A stretch of 64,000 bases of DNA from Dryomyza anilis (taxonomy: Eukaryota; Arthropoda; Insecta; Diptera; Dryomyzidae): the NCBI GenBank assembly GCA_951804985.1, contig OX638132.1, positions 6,553,529-6,617,528 on the forward strand. Direction: 5' to 3'. The notes under the pieces are model-generated. The model did not search any database. It saw only the letters and a program-made list of their open reading frames with translations, and had not been told where the DNA came from. Position 1 is the first letter of the stretch. The number at the start of each line of letters is the position of its first letter. This document shows positions 36,979-48,494 of this stretch, in pieces. A program made the position numbers and the translations under genes.

Positions 36979-38576
36979 AAAAAAAGTCAGTCAGATTACT
37001 GATGACCATGAAAAATAAAAACACCGGTTCACATAAAACGCATCCTGATACACACAGAGAAAAATATTGTTTGCAGCAAACATAATAAATTTAGTGACTT
37101 TAATTGAATGTTATATACACCCAGCCAAAAACATGCTCAATGTGATGCATACTATTAGTACTATAATATTTAAACCATTAATAAAATCGTCTAACCAATA
37201 AACGAAACCAATTTGATTTTAATAAAAGTATCAGAAAATTTATAAAGGAATTGTTAATTGCAATACTTACTTTAGAATCGACTTTATTTCAATTATTTGT
37301 TGGGTTGATTCTATTTTAATTAAGTAACTGAATAAAAACGGGTAATCTATTTGTTCGAAATCGATTGTGCAACGTCTGTCTGTGTGCGTTGTGGGTGTGT
37401 ATATAAATTTATATATATAAAAGTGTACATATATCTACGTAGATGTATGTGTTAATGTGCTTAAGTGCACATAGAGTGTTTTATGTTGCTCGTTGCTGAC
37501 TTTGTGCACCAACAAGCATTATTCAACTGCAACAACATGTATTCTCTACTGCAGCAAGTTACTTGCTCCACTTCATCTTTGCTGTTGCTACAAATTACGG
37601 CGAAAGCACAAAAACACTTACAAGCTTTCTTGATTACTTGGCGAAACTTCGCGCACCGGCCTTGTGCCTTATGCCTCAGCAACATTTTAACAACCTCTCT
37701 ATCATAACACCTAGTTCTTCGCATATACAGAATTGGCCCATGGCGTTATAACGTAGATCAGCTATAAAATATAACAGAAAAAATGGTAGATAAAAATAAA
37801 ATTGCTTTGGAAATTTCATCTTTATTTTCAAGCAGAAACAATGCGTCCTGTACTTTGGTAATTTTTATGTTTTCAATTGTTTTTGCAACAAAATTGTACT
37901 GGCAGTGGCACTGTGGAATGAATGAGACCACAAAATATATATTTTGAAAAGTCGAATTAGATATTATTCCCATTAAAAAATGTATCTACTAATGCTTAAA
38001 AATTAAGTTTTACAATTACATCCGTCTCTGATCAGAAAAAGATAAGACATCTGTACCAAAGGCCGCAAGATATAATTCTGATCAGTATCGACTATATTAA
38101 ATCTTATTTCAATTCCACTGATCGATCCTTTACAAAGAATCCAAATCTAAAAACTACTTGTTGGAATCTGATCTGATACTTATGAAAAAACTTAAATTTA
38201 CAGTCCTATTATAGCGAGCAATGACAATAGTTATTACTAACAATTTTTATAAATGACAATTGATTTAGATTTTTACGTCAATAAACATAAAAAATAAAAC
38301 TGATGGAATACGAAATTGCGACAATTGTGACAAAGCGTGACCGATTTGTATTTGTGACTCTTGCCAGAATAGGGCAATTATATAATTTGTAATTATGCCA
38401 AAACATTTTTTCGTCGTATTAATGAACAAGTGTACTTCATGTTGATGAATTTTGTTCATCAAACCATATTTTTTTAAATATCATAAATCTTATCAGAATT
38501 ATAAATACATAAATGTGTAAATGGAGACAAACTTTAGTTTGAAATTTGATGTTATAAAAAATATTGAAAATGAAAA
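36979..38576. other. Intergenic DNA, nothing supported
   Basis: AT-rich. Overlapping frames on both strands around 37460-37750 lie in slightly GC-richer DNA without recognisable domains. CTGATCAG-like words recur at 38030-38175. Confidence 0.35.
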
Positions 38577-38594
38577 ACATTGAAAATATACGAT

Positions 38595-38650
38595 TTTGAA
38601 ATCATCAATATGATGAATACTGGTTGTTGGTAGAATTTTTTTTTTTTGTG
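38595..38650. repeat. Family C end fragment
   Basis: ATCATCAATATGATGAATAC, GGTTGTTGGTAGAA and a T run with GTGTGTAA match the family C end near 40830-40911. It abuts the foldback element at 38651. Confidence 0.5.
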
Positions 38651-38819
38651 TGTAATTTCTAAGGTCAACATTTTTATTTATCATGGACAAAGTCAACTTT
38701 AAAATTAAAACCAATGTTTTGACATTTTATTTTATACGAAATTTATCAAAAAAGGTTGATATTAATTTTAAAGTTGACTTTGTCCATGATAAATGACAAG
38801 GTTGACCTTAGCAATTACA
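38651..38819. repeat. Foldback element, family F-like, copy 2
   Basis: A 32-bp perfect inverted pair (38677-38708 and 38762-38793) lies inside a near-perfect outer pair (38651-38669 and 38801-38819). The loop is about 53 bp. A transcript through it would form a long stem. Confidence 0.9.
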
Positions 38820-39109
38820 AATTATCACTGAGAATAGTTTGTGCGTTTGGAAACAAGTTTTGTTGATCTGACCCGATAGAAAATTAAGTTCAGGGTGATA
38901 TCCTGATCAGAATGGCTGGGCACATTAAGAAACGGTTTTCAGTTTATATTAATTGTCTATTAAATTATTTCATGATTAAAAGTATAAGTCGACTTTAAAT
39001 AACTTTAAAAAATGGGTGTCATAGGCTATATATGAGCTGGATTGGACAAAGGGGCGTGGCACCTCCCATACCACCTAAACTTTCAAAACGATATAACTCG
39101 GCACTTTCA

Positions 39110-39250
39110 CATGAAACAAAAAACTCGAATACAACAAAAAAAAATTAAAAGCAAAAACACAAAATCAAAAGCAAAAATCAAACACAAAAACAAAAGTAAA
39201 AGCACAAAACTTAAGCAATAACTCAAAAACAACAGAAAAATAAAAAAGGA
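39110..39250. repeat. A-rich low-complexity tract
   Basis: Purine-rich DNA built from words such as ACAAAAGCAAAAAC, almost free of T. It leads directly into the 15-bp array. Confidence 0.7.
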
Positions 39251-39258
39251 TAGAAAAC

Positions 39259-39682
39259 AAAATCAACCACACTAAAATTCACCACACTAAAATTCACCGC
39301 ACTAAAACTCATCACACTAAAATTCACCACACTAAAACTCACCATACTAAAATTCACCACACTCAAATTCACCACACTAAAATTCACCACACTCAAATTC
39401 ACCACACTTAAACTCACCAAACTAAAACTCACCACACTAAAAATCACCACACTAAAACTCACCACATTAAAACTCACCACACCAAAATTCACCACACTAA
39501 AATTCACCACACTAAAATTCACCACACTAAAAATCACCACACTAAAATTTACCACACTTAAATTGAACACACTAAAACACACAACAATAAAATTCACTAC
39601 ACGTAAACTCACCACTCTAAAATTCACCACTCTAAAACTCTCCACATTAAAACTCACCTCACTAAAACTAACCACAATAAAA
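39259..39682. repeat. 15-bp tandem array (about 28 units)
   Basis: Unit ACCACACTAAAATTC with point variants. The period is a multiple of three, so a 173-codon frame stays open on the - strand (39744-39223) and reads as repeated VVNFS. The + strand reads TTLKF/TTLKL repeats. I treat the frame as a by-product of the array: there is no conserved start context, no splice signal and no flanking coding sequence. Confidence 0.9.
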
Positions 39683-39687
39683 CTTCT

Positions 39688-39741
39688 ACGGGGAAGAATT
39701 CTACGGGAAAGAATTCTACTGGGAAGAATTCTACGGGGAAG
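39688..39741. repeat. Second 15-bp array
   Basis: Unit CGGGGAAGAATTCTA, about 3.5 copies, directly next to the CCACACTAAAATT array, in the same 15-bp period but unrelated in sequence. On the - strand it reads ILPRR repeats. Confidence 0.85.
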
Positions 39742-40769
39742 CACAGTCTCAGAAAGAATTGTATATGAGAAAAGTTGTTTTAGCGGAGAATTAGTTTGGT
39801 TTTGGTTACTACATTTATAGAACCAATAAAAAAACGTCCACAGCGAAGCACGGGTCCTTGATATTAATAATAAAAATGTTATTTATATTAATAAAATTGC
39901 TCTATAACATTGCATTCACAAAATCTTTGCACGAGTCGTGTACGGGTCCAGCTAGTTTCTTATATAATGCTTGCTCGTCATACATAAATTAGTAAAATGT
40001 TTTATAATATATTTATTTATAATTACTACATATTATCAATAAAAAGTTATATTTATAAAAAATATCTTTAAAAAAAAAATTTGTTTGAAAAAAAAAAAAT
40101 TTTTTATCGTTTTTTTTTTTTTTAATTTTTATTTTCTGACAAAATTTGTTTTTCGGAATAATTTTATATGTCCGAAATTTTTTTTTTCAGATAATTTTTT
40201 TCAGATTTTTTTTTAAATCATATTCTGATATTTTTTGAAAAAAATTTTTATTTTAAATATATATTTTTTTTGAAAAAATATTATCAACAAATTCAACAAA
40301 TGAGACGCAAGACAATTCAGCGCACTAAGCAATGTGTTAGAAAGAGAGGGAAGATCATTCAGCGTACTGAGAAATATGCAAGAAAGAGAGGGAAGATCTA
40401 CACATTAAAACACATGAGTGCGAATGAGATGCCAATAGCATGCTTCATTCACGAAACGAGTAGAAGGTTCTCGAAACAAGTCGAAGCTTGCCGATACGTG
40501 TCGAACTGATGCATGCAGTATATAAGGCCGCGCATCTGAGGCACTGTACTTCAGTAGTGATTGTAAAGTGGTTGAGTGCATTTCGTGTGATAAATGTCAA
40601 GTTAAATTGTGGACATGCAGCAGTTGTTAGAATTTGTTATTAGTAAAGTTGTTTATTAAAGTAAATTAATAAAGTTAATTGTTATAATTTAAACCAAACA
40701 TAAGAGTTTTTTATTTTGTACACAATCCAGCGATACGAACTCGTAGAACAGTTTTCCGTAGACTGAATT
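39742..40769. other. Intergenic DNA with a possible element end and poly-A/T tract
   Basis: GTCCACAGCGAAGCACGGGT (39835-39854) and TACGGGTCCAGCTAGTT (39941-39957) look like transposon-terminal words, but the element is not defined. 40066-40270 is almost pure A and T in long runs. A short GC-richer stretch with AGAAAGAGAGGGAAGATC repeated twice lies at 40339-40398. Confidence 0.4.
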
Positions 40770-40779
40770 TTCGTAACAA

Positions 40780-40911
40780 TATAATGAATGCATTCATTAA
40801 TATGTCAGTTAATGAAATGTGGTATCAATATGATGAATCTGGTAGTTGGTGAAATATTCATAATATTTATGAATAAATTCATCATATTGAAGATTTTTTT
40901 CTGTATACGAA
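40780..40911 (-). repeat. Family C, one end only
   Basis: ATGAATGCATTCATTAATAT, CAATATGATGAATCTGGTAG, TTCATAATATTTATGAATAA and the closing ATTTTTTTCTGTATAC match the right end of 56064-56648. Confidence 0.75.
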
Positions 40912-41178
40912 ATTTGTCAAAAAAAAGTCCTAATCTAATTTTTATTTTTAAGTCAATATTAAAGAATTTTTAAATTTGTATAACTTTCGGAATTTTTATA
41001 ATTTTGAAAAATGAACAAAATTTCAAATTTACTGATTTTTATTTCCATAACCATTTAATGTACAAACACCAATTTCAAAATTTCAGCTCACTTAGTAATT
41101 ATCTATACAATACTTTTAGAAGTTTTCAAATCGGTAAAATGGTTTCGAAAATAATGAGTTTCAGCTAATTTTTTGAGC

Positions 41179-41224
41179 GTTGATTCCAGCGCACAGGGTG
41201 ACCACCCTGTGCGCTGGAATCAAC
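41179..41224. repeat. Perfect GC-rich palindrome, 22-bp arms, 2-bp loop
   Basis: Arms 41179-41200 and 41203-41224 are exact inverted copies, with spacer AC. The arm core is TCCAGCGCACAGGGTG. The arms are GC-rich in DNA that is otherwise mostly A and T. The loop is far too short for a microRNA hairpin. It could extrude as a cruciform, be the junction of two inverted element ends, or be an assembly or cloning foldback. Confidence 0.95.
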
Positions 41225-41402
41225 TGAGCCAATGTCGCAAAAAAAACTAATAATTGAATTGAATAATGAAATGAACTGATGTTTTTTTGAATATCTATAT
41301 AAATCATTCTATAAATAACAAATAAGATTAAAATTCATCGCAACAACAGAATTTACAATTTGCCACACACATTATGAAATATTAAAATTAGTAATTATGT
41401 TT

Positions 41403-42198
41403 ACACCCAGAAAAAAACATGGTAAATTAATAGTATATCAATAGAAAAACAATAATTTATACTATTAAAATTGGTCAATAGGAAGCGTACCATTAGTTTA
41501 ATAATATTCAAATTTTTAATACAATATGATGTTGTACCATACAATTTATAATGTATTCTTTTAATTACAATAAGCAAGACCTATAAATATTTAATTGATA
41601 CGTATTATTACTTTTATGGTATAGTCGAATTAAATTTTCCTAATAATTTATTAAAACCAAAATGGATTTTAGTTAATTTATTGCATATTTTATTTTGTTT
41701 ATATGTTGAAATGGAAATTCACTTTTATAAATCAAGACACATCTCTTTGCAAAAGATTAAAACACTTTTTTTGTTCGCTTCAGTTTCCAATAATTGATTG
41801 TAATACTTGAGTCTGCATATATTTTTGAGTCCGTTGTCATAACAGAAATTCGATGTATTATTTATTTTCTGTAATAAATAAAACAAAAAGTTTAAATATA
41901 ATGAAATTACATTAAATACATTGAGTTCTTAACAATTATAAAACGAACATGTTTTTATTCGTTTTTATGTATTTTTTTGCCACCTTTACTATTATAGGAG
42001 GAAACCATTGAAATAATAGTATTTATTCTATTAAAAATAGTAATATTGAAATTTTTAAATTTATGGTGCTGAATTTTTCGAATACTGTCAAATTAATAAG
42101 AAAACTTTTGATTTAAAAAGTAAAAACTACTAATACATGAACCATAAGATCAATGGTCGTACCATTAAGTACTTAATGGTACATTTTCTTCTGAGTGT
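41403..42198 (+). mobile_element. 0.8-kb inverted-end element, family B, copy 1
   Basis: Ends ACACCCAGAAAAAAACATGG and TGGTACATTTTCTTCTGAGTGT are of the same type as family A, and the interior shares CTATTAAAATTGGTCAATAG with it. Otherwise the interior differs (TATGGTATAGTCGAATTA, GTACCATACAATTTATAATG). It matches 45033-46050 in reverse. No coding capacity. Confidence 0.85.
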
Positions 42199-42263
42199 AG
42201 TTATTAAAAAATACATGTTGCAGTTTTGCTCACCCTAAAACCTATTGTGATATTAGATAACAC

Positions 42264-42487
42264 TGTACCCAGAAAAAAATATTATATAAATAATAGTTTT
42301 TTGCTATTAAAAATAGTCAATTGGATAAATTATTATTTTAATCGGAAAATACTATTAAATACTAGAAAATACCATGACATTGCCATTGAGTTTATATGAA
42401 TAGATTTATTTTTTGTATACAATTAAATCAATAATTGTCCTATTGACCAATTTTAGTGGGATTTGAGGGATTTTTTTTTCTGGATGT
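42264..42487 (-). mobile_element. MITE family A, copy 4
   Basis: From TGTACCCAGAAAAAAATATT to TTTTTTTTTCTGGATGT, same orientation as copy 3. It lies 65 bp right of a family B element. Confidence 0.85.
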
Positions 42488-43861
42488 AGATTGTGTCGAT
42501 GTTCTATATATCAATTAATATTTAGTTGTAATTATACCAAATTTTCTGCATTTATGTGCAAAACAACAGGGTGTATACTAAAATATTTTTTATTTTTTTA
42601 AACACAATTTTAGATATAAATGTTAATAGTTTTTAGTTCATTGTTTAATGCCACAAAATAATATATATTTTTTTTATAAAAAAAACTTGTTACAATGTAG
42701 TATAAAAAAATTGATATTTTTTATTTGGAGTTGGTTTAAAATTACTCATTACTGCAAAAAAACTTTGTAATTATTTAAATTTAAATATTAATTGTTTTTT
42801 TTTCTATAATGCGATTTTGTGGTTCTGTCAACAGACGCCGAAGTGGTCATAATTTATGCAACTATTAGTTTATTCCTGATGCTAGCTAGCACCACATACT
42901 CTGCCATTAATTAAGCATTTTATATTGTTACATGTAAATAAATGCACACAAATTGTTGGCATTTCATGAGAACGCAAATTAGTATGGTTCTTTTAATTTG
43001 GTATCATCGCTGCAGTGGTAGAAATAGAGAAATACTTTATTTTAAAATCATATTTTCAACATATAGTGCGTTATTTTACAAAAAGTATTTAGAGTATTTA
43101 AAAGCTATTATTTCAATAAAATGATACTGATATGATATTTCAAAAGTTACAATGTTTAGTATCATTAAAATTAACATCTTCCATTATATCACATTTCTCA
43201 AAAAGCACCTTTTCATTTTTGTTTAAAGGAATTTGGTTTGTTTTACTGCAACAACATTGACGTTGATGTATACAATATTGTAATTGTTCTTATCATATCA
43301 CGATATTTTACATACATAAATAAACTGTGATCCAATAAATTACAAACATGATTAAAAAAAAAGTTCACATAGAACCAGCTGCATGTGCAGGACATGTTAA
43401 TTAATTTAATAAACGTACGCGAAACGTAAAATTAGTTTTATCACATTCACAAAGGTTTATTTTTGGCTTTATTGGTCTATGCGAAATACGAAAATTATAA
43501 CACATGTAAAATAAAATTTACTGTTTAAAATTTCAATTATATTTTTAGTTTTTTTTTTCCTTTAAGTTGTGTACATATTTTTTCATAATTTAATTTTATT
43601 TTATTAATTTGGGAATTCATGTAAGTAACATGAGCCATTAGTAGTTCAAAAAAATACTTTTTGAAAATACACACGGGACCCCCAAAAATTTAAGCACCGT
43701 AAAAAAGCAATATACAAAAAAATGTTGGCCAAATCTGAAAATATATTATATTCATTTTACAGACAATTGATCAGAATTATTAAACCACTAAGGAAGGTTT
43801 GGAAATTTTGATGTGAAAAATTGTGATAGTTGGTGTGGTGATGTTAGTAAGAATTTTGAAA
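42488..43861. other. Intergenic DNA, nothing recognised
   Basis: AT-rich, with no gene or repeat assigned. Confidence 0.4.
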
Positions 43862-44303
43862 GTTATAGTCGGTCTAAGCCGACTCTAAATAACTAACACA
43901 AATGTGAAATGGGCGCGAATCCTAAAAATAACATAAAACTTGCAATCGCTGAAGAATTACCTTTCATTTGATACCCATATTTTTTTTTTTTGGGTAACCA
44001 CAAGTCGGTTATCGAGAAAGCATTATTTTGACCAAGAAAGTTCTTGTTCAGACAGCTTAGATAATCTAATGTTTCATTGAACTAGCTCTTCTACTTTTTC
44101 TGTAATCTTGATTTCAACAGAAAGACAGAGGGACAGACAGACATACGGACGACAGACAGATGGACATCGCTAAATCGACTAAGGAGGTCATGCTTATTAT
44201 ATTCTTAATATATACTTTTTCATACCGGAAATGTTGCCTTCGGTGTGTTACAAAAGGCGTACCAAACTGAATATACCCTTTCACTCTTAGTGTACGGTAT
44301 AAA
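43862..44303 (+). repeat. Family D dispersed repeat, diverged and internally deleted
   Basis: TATAGTCGGTCTAAGCCGAC, then a CAGACAGA tract, ATATACTTTTTCATACCGGA and TTAGTGTACGGTATAA. It shares the subfamily variants of 23421-24096 but is shorter. Confidence 0.75.
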
Positions 44304-45032
44304 AAATAATTGGCAAATAAGAAATTTTACCCATTAAACAGGGACCGAACTCGTCTAACAATATACATTTTTAAAAACTGGGATGCAAAAATTTTGAAAA
44401 AAATAATTAAAAAATCAAAACTTGTATTTTTATTTTTGTAAATTTCAATATTACGAACATTTTAAAAAAGGGAGACATTATGGAGTTCGAAGATGTGATA
44501 TATGTACCATGGAAAATGTAATTTATTTGTCTAAAACATGTGTAAAAAATTGATATTCATTTGTTAACATATTATCCTGTATAACCAGTTTTTTTGACTT
44601 TGTTATATCAGTAATATATATGGTTTTTACAATTTAGTATAAGAGTTTTTATTCGATGTCTATATCTTGTGAATACAATTTTTGGAATGAGAAAATATTT
44701 GAATCAACTGAACATAAAAATGTGTGTATAAAATTTTTGTTGAAATTAAATATACAAGTAAAAGTATATCACCACATATACATTTCTTAAACACCCTGTG
44801 TCATAAACTGTGTGCAAAATTAGACATTTTTTATATTCACATTTTATTTTATTTTTTAGAATCATAGAATGACCACCTGAATTATTGACTTCGATGAACC
44901 AATCATCCTGTATAAAACTTGATGAAAGGTCATCAGTCAACCGTCAACATGATTTTGGCGGTTTTTGTATATTATTGAATAATAACTGTCCTATTGAATC
45001 ATTTTTATAGATTTTTGTCTGATTTTAGTTGT
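44304..45032. other. Intergenic DNA, nothing recognised
   Basis: AT-rich, with no gene or repeat assigned. Confidence 0.4.
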
Positions 45033-45354
45033 ACACTTAGAAAAAAATGGCTCATTCAGTACTTAATGGTACGACCATTGATGTTATGTTTCATGAGTTA
45101 ATAGGTTTTTCATTTTAAATTAAAATTTTTCTAATTAATTTGATAGTATAAGAAAATTTCAGTACCATGAATTAAAATATTTCAGTACCATAAATTAAAA
45201 TATTTCAATATTATTATTTTTAATATAATAAATACTATTATATTAATGGTTTCCTCCTATAAAAATAAACGTGCCATAAAATACATAATCACTAATATAA
45301 ACATGTTCGTTTTGTACGTCATTCTGCGTTTGCTCAAAATGATCGCATGCATTT

Positions 45355-45434
45355 TTTGTAATATATAATATAGGTTGTCAATATATATATAATATAGGTT
45401 GTCAATATATATATAATATAGGTTGTCAATATAA
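45355..45434. repeat. 24-bp tandem array, three units, at the SINE 3' side
   Basis: Unit AGGTTGTCAATATATATATA plus AATAT, with GGTTGTCA at 45373, 45397 and 45421. It is directly next to the truncated 3' end of the SINE, where other copies have a TTA tail. Confidence 0.85.
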
Positions 45435-45712
45435 TGAACTTAGGCCGAGCTCTCTCACCATTTTGAGCTGTGCGTGTTATATGTAATTGTACTCAAAGTG
45501 GTGGGACCTACAGTTTATTGCCGAATCCGAACGGCGGGTGAGAGCTTTTCATAGGCAATGTTTTACTCTCGTAGGTTTGCCATTTACTGTCGAGAGATAG
45601 CGCGGTATAGAAATTTTTTTCTATGAAAAGATGTTGTTAGTCCCAGTCCAGGCTTGAACCGGGGACCTTTCGGCTCGCAGTCAAACGCACTAACCACTGA
45701 GCTACCGCAGTT
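45435..45712 (-). mobile_element. tRNA-derived SINE, copy 5, inside a family B element
   Basis: The - strand reads CTGCGGTAGCTCAGTGGTTA, the B box GGTTCAAGCCT and the full body, but the usual last about 30 bp (TATAGGACTGTAGCGCCAAA) are missing. It postdates the family B element. Confidence 0.9.
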
Positions 45713-46050
45713 CATTATTATTAAAAACCTTTTGCAACGAGAAGTGAATTTCAATTTCGATATGTACTTAATATAAATTATACAGTAAATTAACTAATAT
45801 AAATTATTAGGAAAATGTAATTCGACTATACCATAACATTAATAATATGTATCATAAAATATTTAAAGGTTTTTCTTATTGTAATGAAAGATGCACATTA
45901 TAAAATGTATGGTACAACAAAATATTGTATTAACTGTTTCAATATTACTGAATTAATAGGACGCATCCTATTGACCAATTTTAATAGTATAAATTATTGT
46001 TTTTCTATTGAAATACTATTAATTTACCATTTTTTTTTTATTCTAGGTGT

Positions 46051-48130
46051 ATGTAATCATTATTTGGTATTGTGAGGACTTTCTGAGCATTAACTTTCAT
46101 TGCGCTTAAATTAATTTATGAATATTTTTTTGAAGTGTTCCATATTCATGATGTATGCTACACATTTCACATCATCAATTATATTTGTATTATATCTTTA
46201 TATAAATGTAATACCAAAATTCCATTATATTTTAAACATTCAAATGTGGTATTACTTAATATAGTTATACAATTATTTATATAAATTAATTCATATTTTA
46301 AAATGTTGAAATGTCAAAAGTTATTAATAAATTTTAATTTTAAAAAATATTATAATTCAATTATTATTATAGATTATTTAAATTATATAATTTTAGGCAA
46401 AATTAAATAAATTTAATTTTGCATTAGCACAATTACAATAACAGTACGTGACATTTGTTTGTAACCAACTTCATGGCTATATCATGCAGGCAACAGTCTT
46501 AACGGATACACAAGAACTCCGCCATTTCATTGTTTGTTCTTCTGGTTTTCGTCTTTTTGTTTGTTTGGCTGTCGGGCGTTTATTTAATGCTGACTTCAAT
46601 GGCATTTACAACGTTGTTGCCTGTCTGATGTTGCACAATTTGTGCAGTGCCAGCACACAAGCACAACAAAAGTGCTGGCAATTATTGCAAGTGAAATTTT
46701 GGCTTTCTGAGCCATTCACTTGACTCACTATCAATGCAGTGAAAAGTATATTGTGTGAGTAAATGGCTGTGAAGATTCCTTATTCTGTGATTATTTCGCA
46801 TTGTTTTAGGTTTACCATGAAAATGCATTCCACGAAGTGTTCGCTGGCTCATGTTATACAAACTTCGAGCTTTGTATCCGTTTTCTTTTTATTCATACCG
46901 ATATATTATCGGTATATTGTAATTAGTCTTGCCAATTGAAAGAAAAATTGGGTTTACAGTTTTTTGCAAAACTGGTTGAGGTAGGGTCTGTATTTTTTTA
47001 ACTCTAAAAAATAGCTGTAAATGGTCTGAAAATTCAAGAGCAATATTCTTATAAAAAGGCATTATTCATTTAAATGTTTGTTAATAAAAATATATGTTAA
47101 TAAACATAATAATCTAGTGAACCATTTTAAAAATGTTTTGAAAAATGTATATTTGATATTCAATTACCTTTCATTCGATATATGAGTTATTTAGAACGCG
47201 AGGTACTAATAAATATATGTGATCCCCTTTTTGAAAGTTCGGTTCAAAAATTATTGGTCGAGATTTTGTAAACATATCCAGAGAACTATTTTTAAGCCAT
47301 ATTTTCGGAATCAGGTAGTTATTTTACATAATACAAAAATAGTTTTGAGTGCTACGAACAACGGCTGTTGTGTAGTGTTATCTATGAAGATTTCACGTTG
47401 TGCCATTTTGCAAATAAAATCATTAAATAATTAACATAAATTAATTTGTTGTGATTAAAAAAAACTATTTCAACAAGCATTTGAAAATTGTATTTAATTT
47501 ATATTTCAATATTATTCAATCAGTGTCTTTTCAATTTAATTCTCAATATTCTATAAACATTTTTCCGTTTGACCTCTTTACGTCTAGCAAGCAACCAACC
47601 AACCGTCAGCACCTTTCAGCACCCTGAGCCATTTGTTATTCCACTCTGTTCGCTGCGTGCAAGCGCATAAATATTTAAACAACGTGATGAAAGTGTCAAC
47701 CTTGTCAACTTTGAACTACATAGAAAGGTGTGAAAGGTACCTGCACATAAATAATTTAATAATGAGCAAAAAAATTGCTAACTTAACGCAAGTTTCTGGT
47801 AGTTTAAATCTGATTTTATTTTAATCTTCACAAATACGAAATTTTAAATATATTGAAATATAGCAAAAAAGAGGTACATTACTTACAATTTTCCAAAAAA
47901 AAAAAAATAACTAACAAAATTACATTCAATTATTCTTTAATTCTTAAGATTAATTTAGATATATCAATAAAAGTAGACGATTGGAAATTTAGTTCAGGAT
48001 GCGATCATTGTCTGATCAGGCTGTCTGACTTCAAAAAAGATAATGACGTCAGTGCCAGATTCAAAATATGACGCTATATGTAGTTCTTATCAATATCAGC
48101 CTAATCAGGATTCCTGATCTTACCCGTACC
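46051..48130. other. Intergenic DNA; GC-richer patch at 46440-46740
   Basis: 46440-46740 is less AT-rich (GTTGTTGCCTGTCTGATG, GTGCCAGCACACAAGC) with a 91-codon open frame of no recognisable family. The remainder is AT-rich. TCTGATCAGG and similar words start to recur from 47995. Confidence 0.35.
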
Positions 48131-48185
48131 CTAACCTTATTCTAACCTTATCCTAACCTTATGCTAACCTTATCCTAACCTTATA
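48131..48185. repeat. 11-bp tandem array, five units
   Basis: Unit CTAACCTTATN, where only the last base varies (T, C, G, C, A). It is preceded by a partial unit (GTACC). Confidence 0.95.
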
Positions 48186-48494
48186 TCATGTATATTTAAA
48201 TTCTTCTGAAACTGCTTTTACCGAATTCGAGACCTTTCAATGAGAAAAATTCAACGTCTTGAGTTTAAAAGAGATATTTCAATTTTTTGTTAAATGTTGA
48301 GAATTTGAATATCTTTTGCATTTGAGTTTAAAATGTATTTATTGGAATATTTTATTTTATCAAAATAATTGTGTTACGCATTTTTATTATAGAAGATTTT
48401 TTATAATATCTCGATTAAAGTCGGGGACCGCAAATGGAATCGGTATTACAAAAATGTGTAGAACCGGAATCGGAATATGTATATTCCTTTCGGC

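Larger units (their letters stand above)
45033..46050 (-). mobile_element. Family B element, copy 2, split by a SINE
   Basis: Reverse of 41403-42198: ACACTTAGAAAAAAATGGC with AGTACTTAATGGTACGACCA at the left, CTATTGACCAATTTTAATAG and TTCTAGGTGT at the right. About 280 bp of SINE plus a 24-bp tandem array are inserted. Confidence 0.85.

Noticed and set aside
39223..39744. Pentapeptide-repeat protein on the - strand
   Set aside because: The frame is explained by a 15-bp tandem array, and no flanking coding sequence exists. It is retained only as a finding to test.
41179..41224. microRNA precursor
   Set aside because: The loop is 2 bp and the stem only 22 bp with perfect pairing; this does not fit a Drosha/Dicer hairpin.
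48131..48185. Interstitial telomere repeat
   Set aside because: The unit is 11 bp (CTAACCTTATN), not TTAGG, and higher flies do not use TTAGG telomeres.
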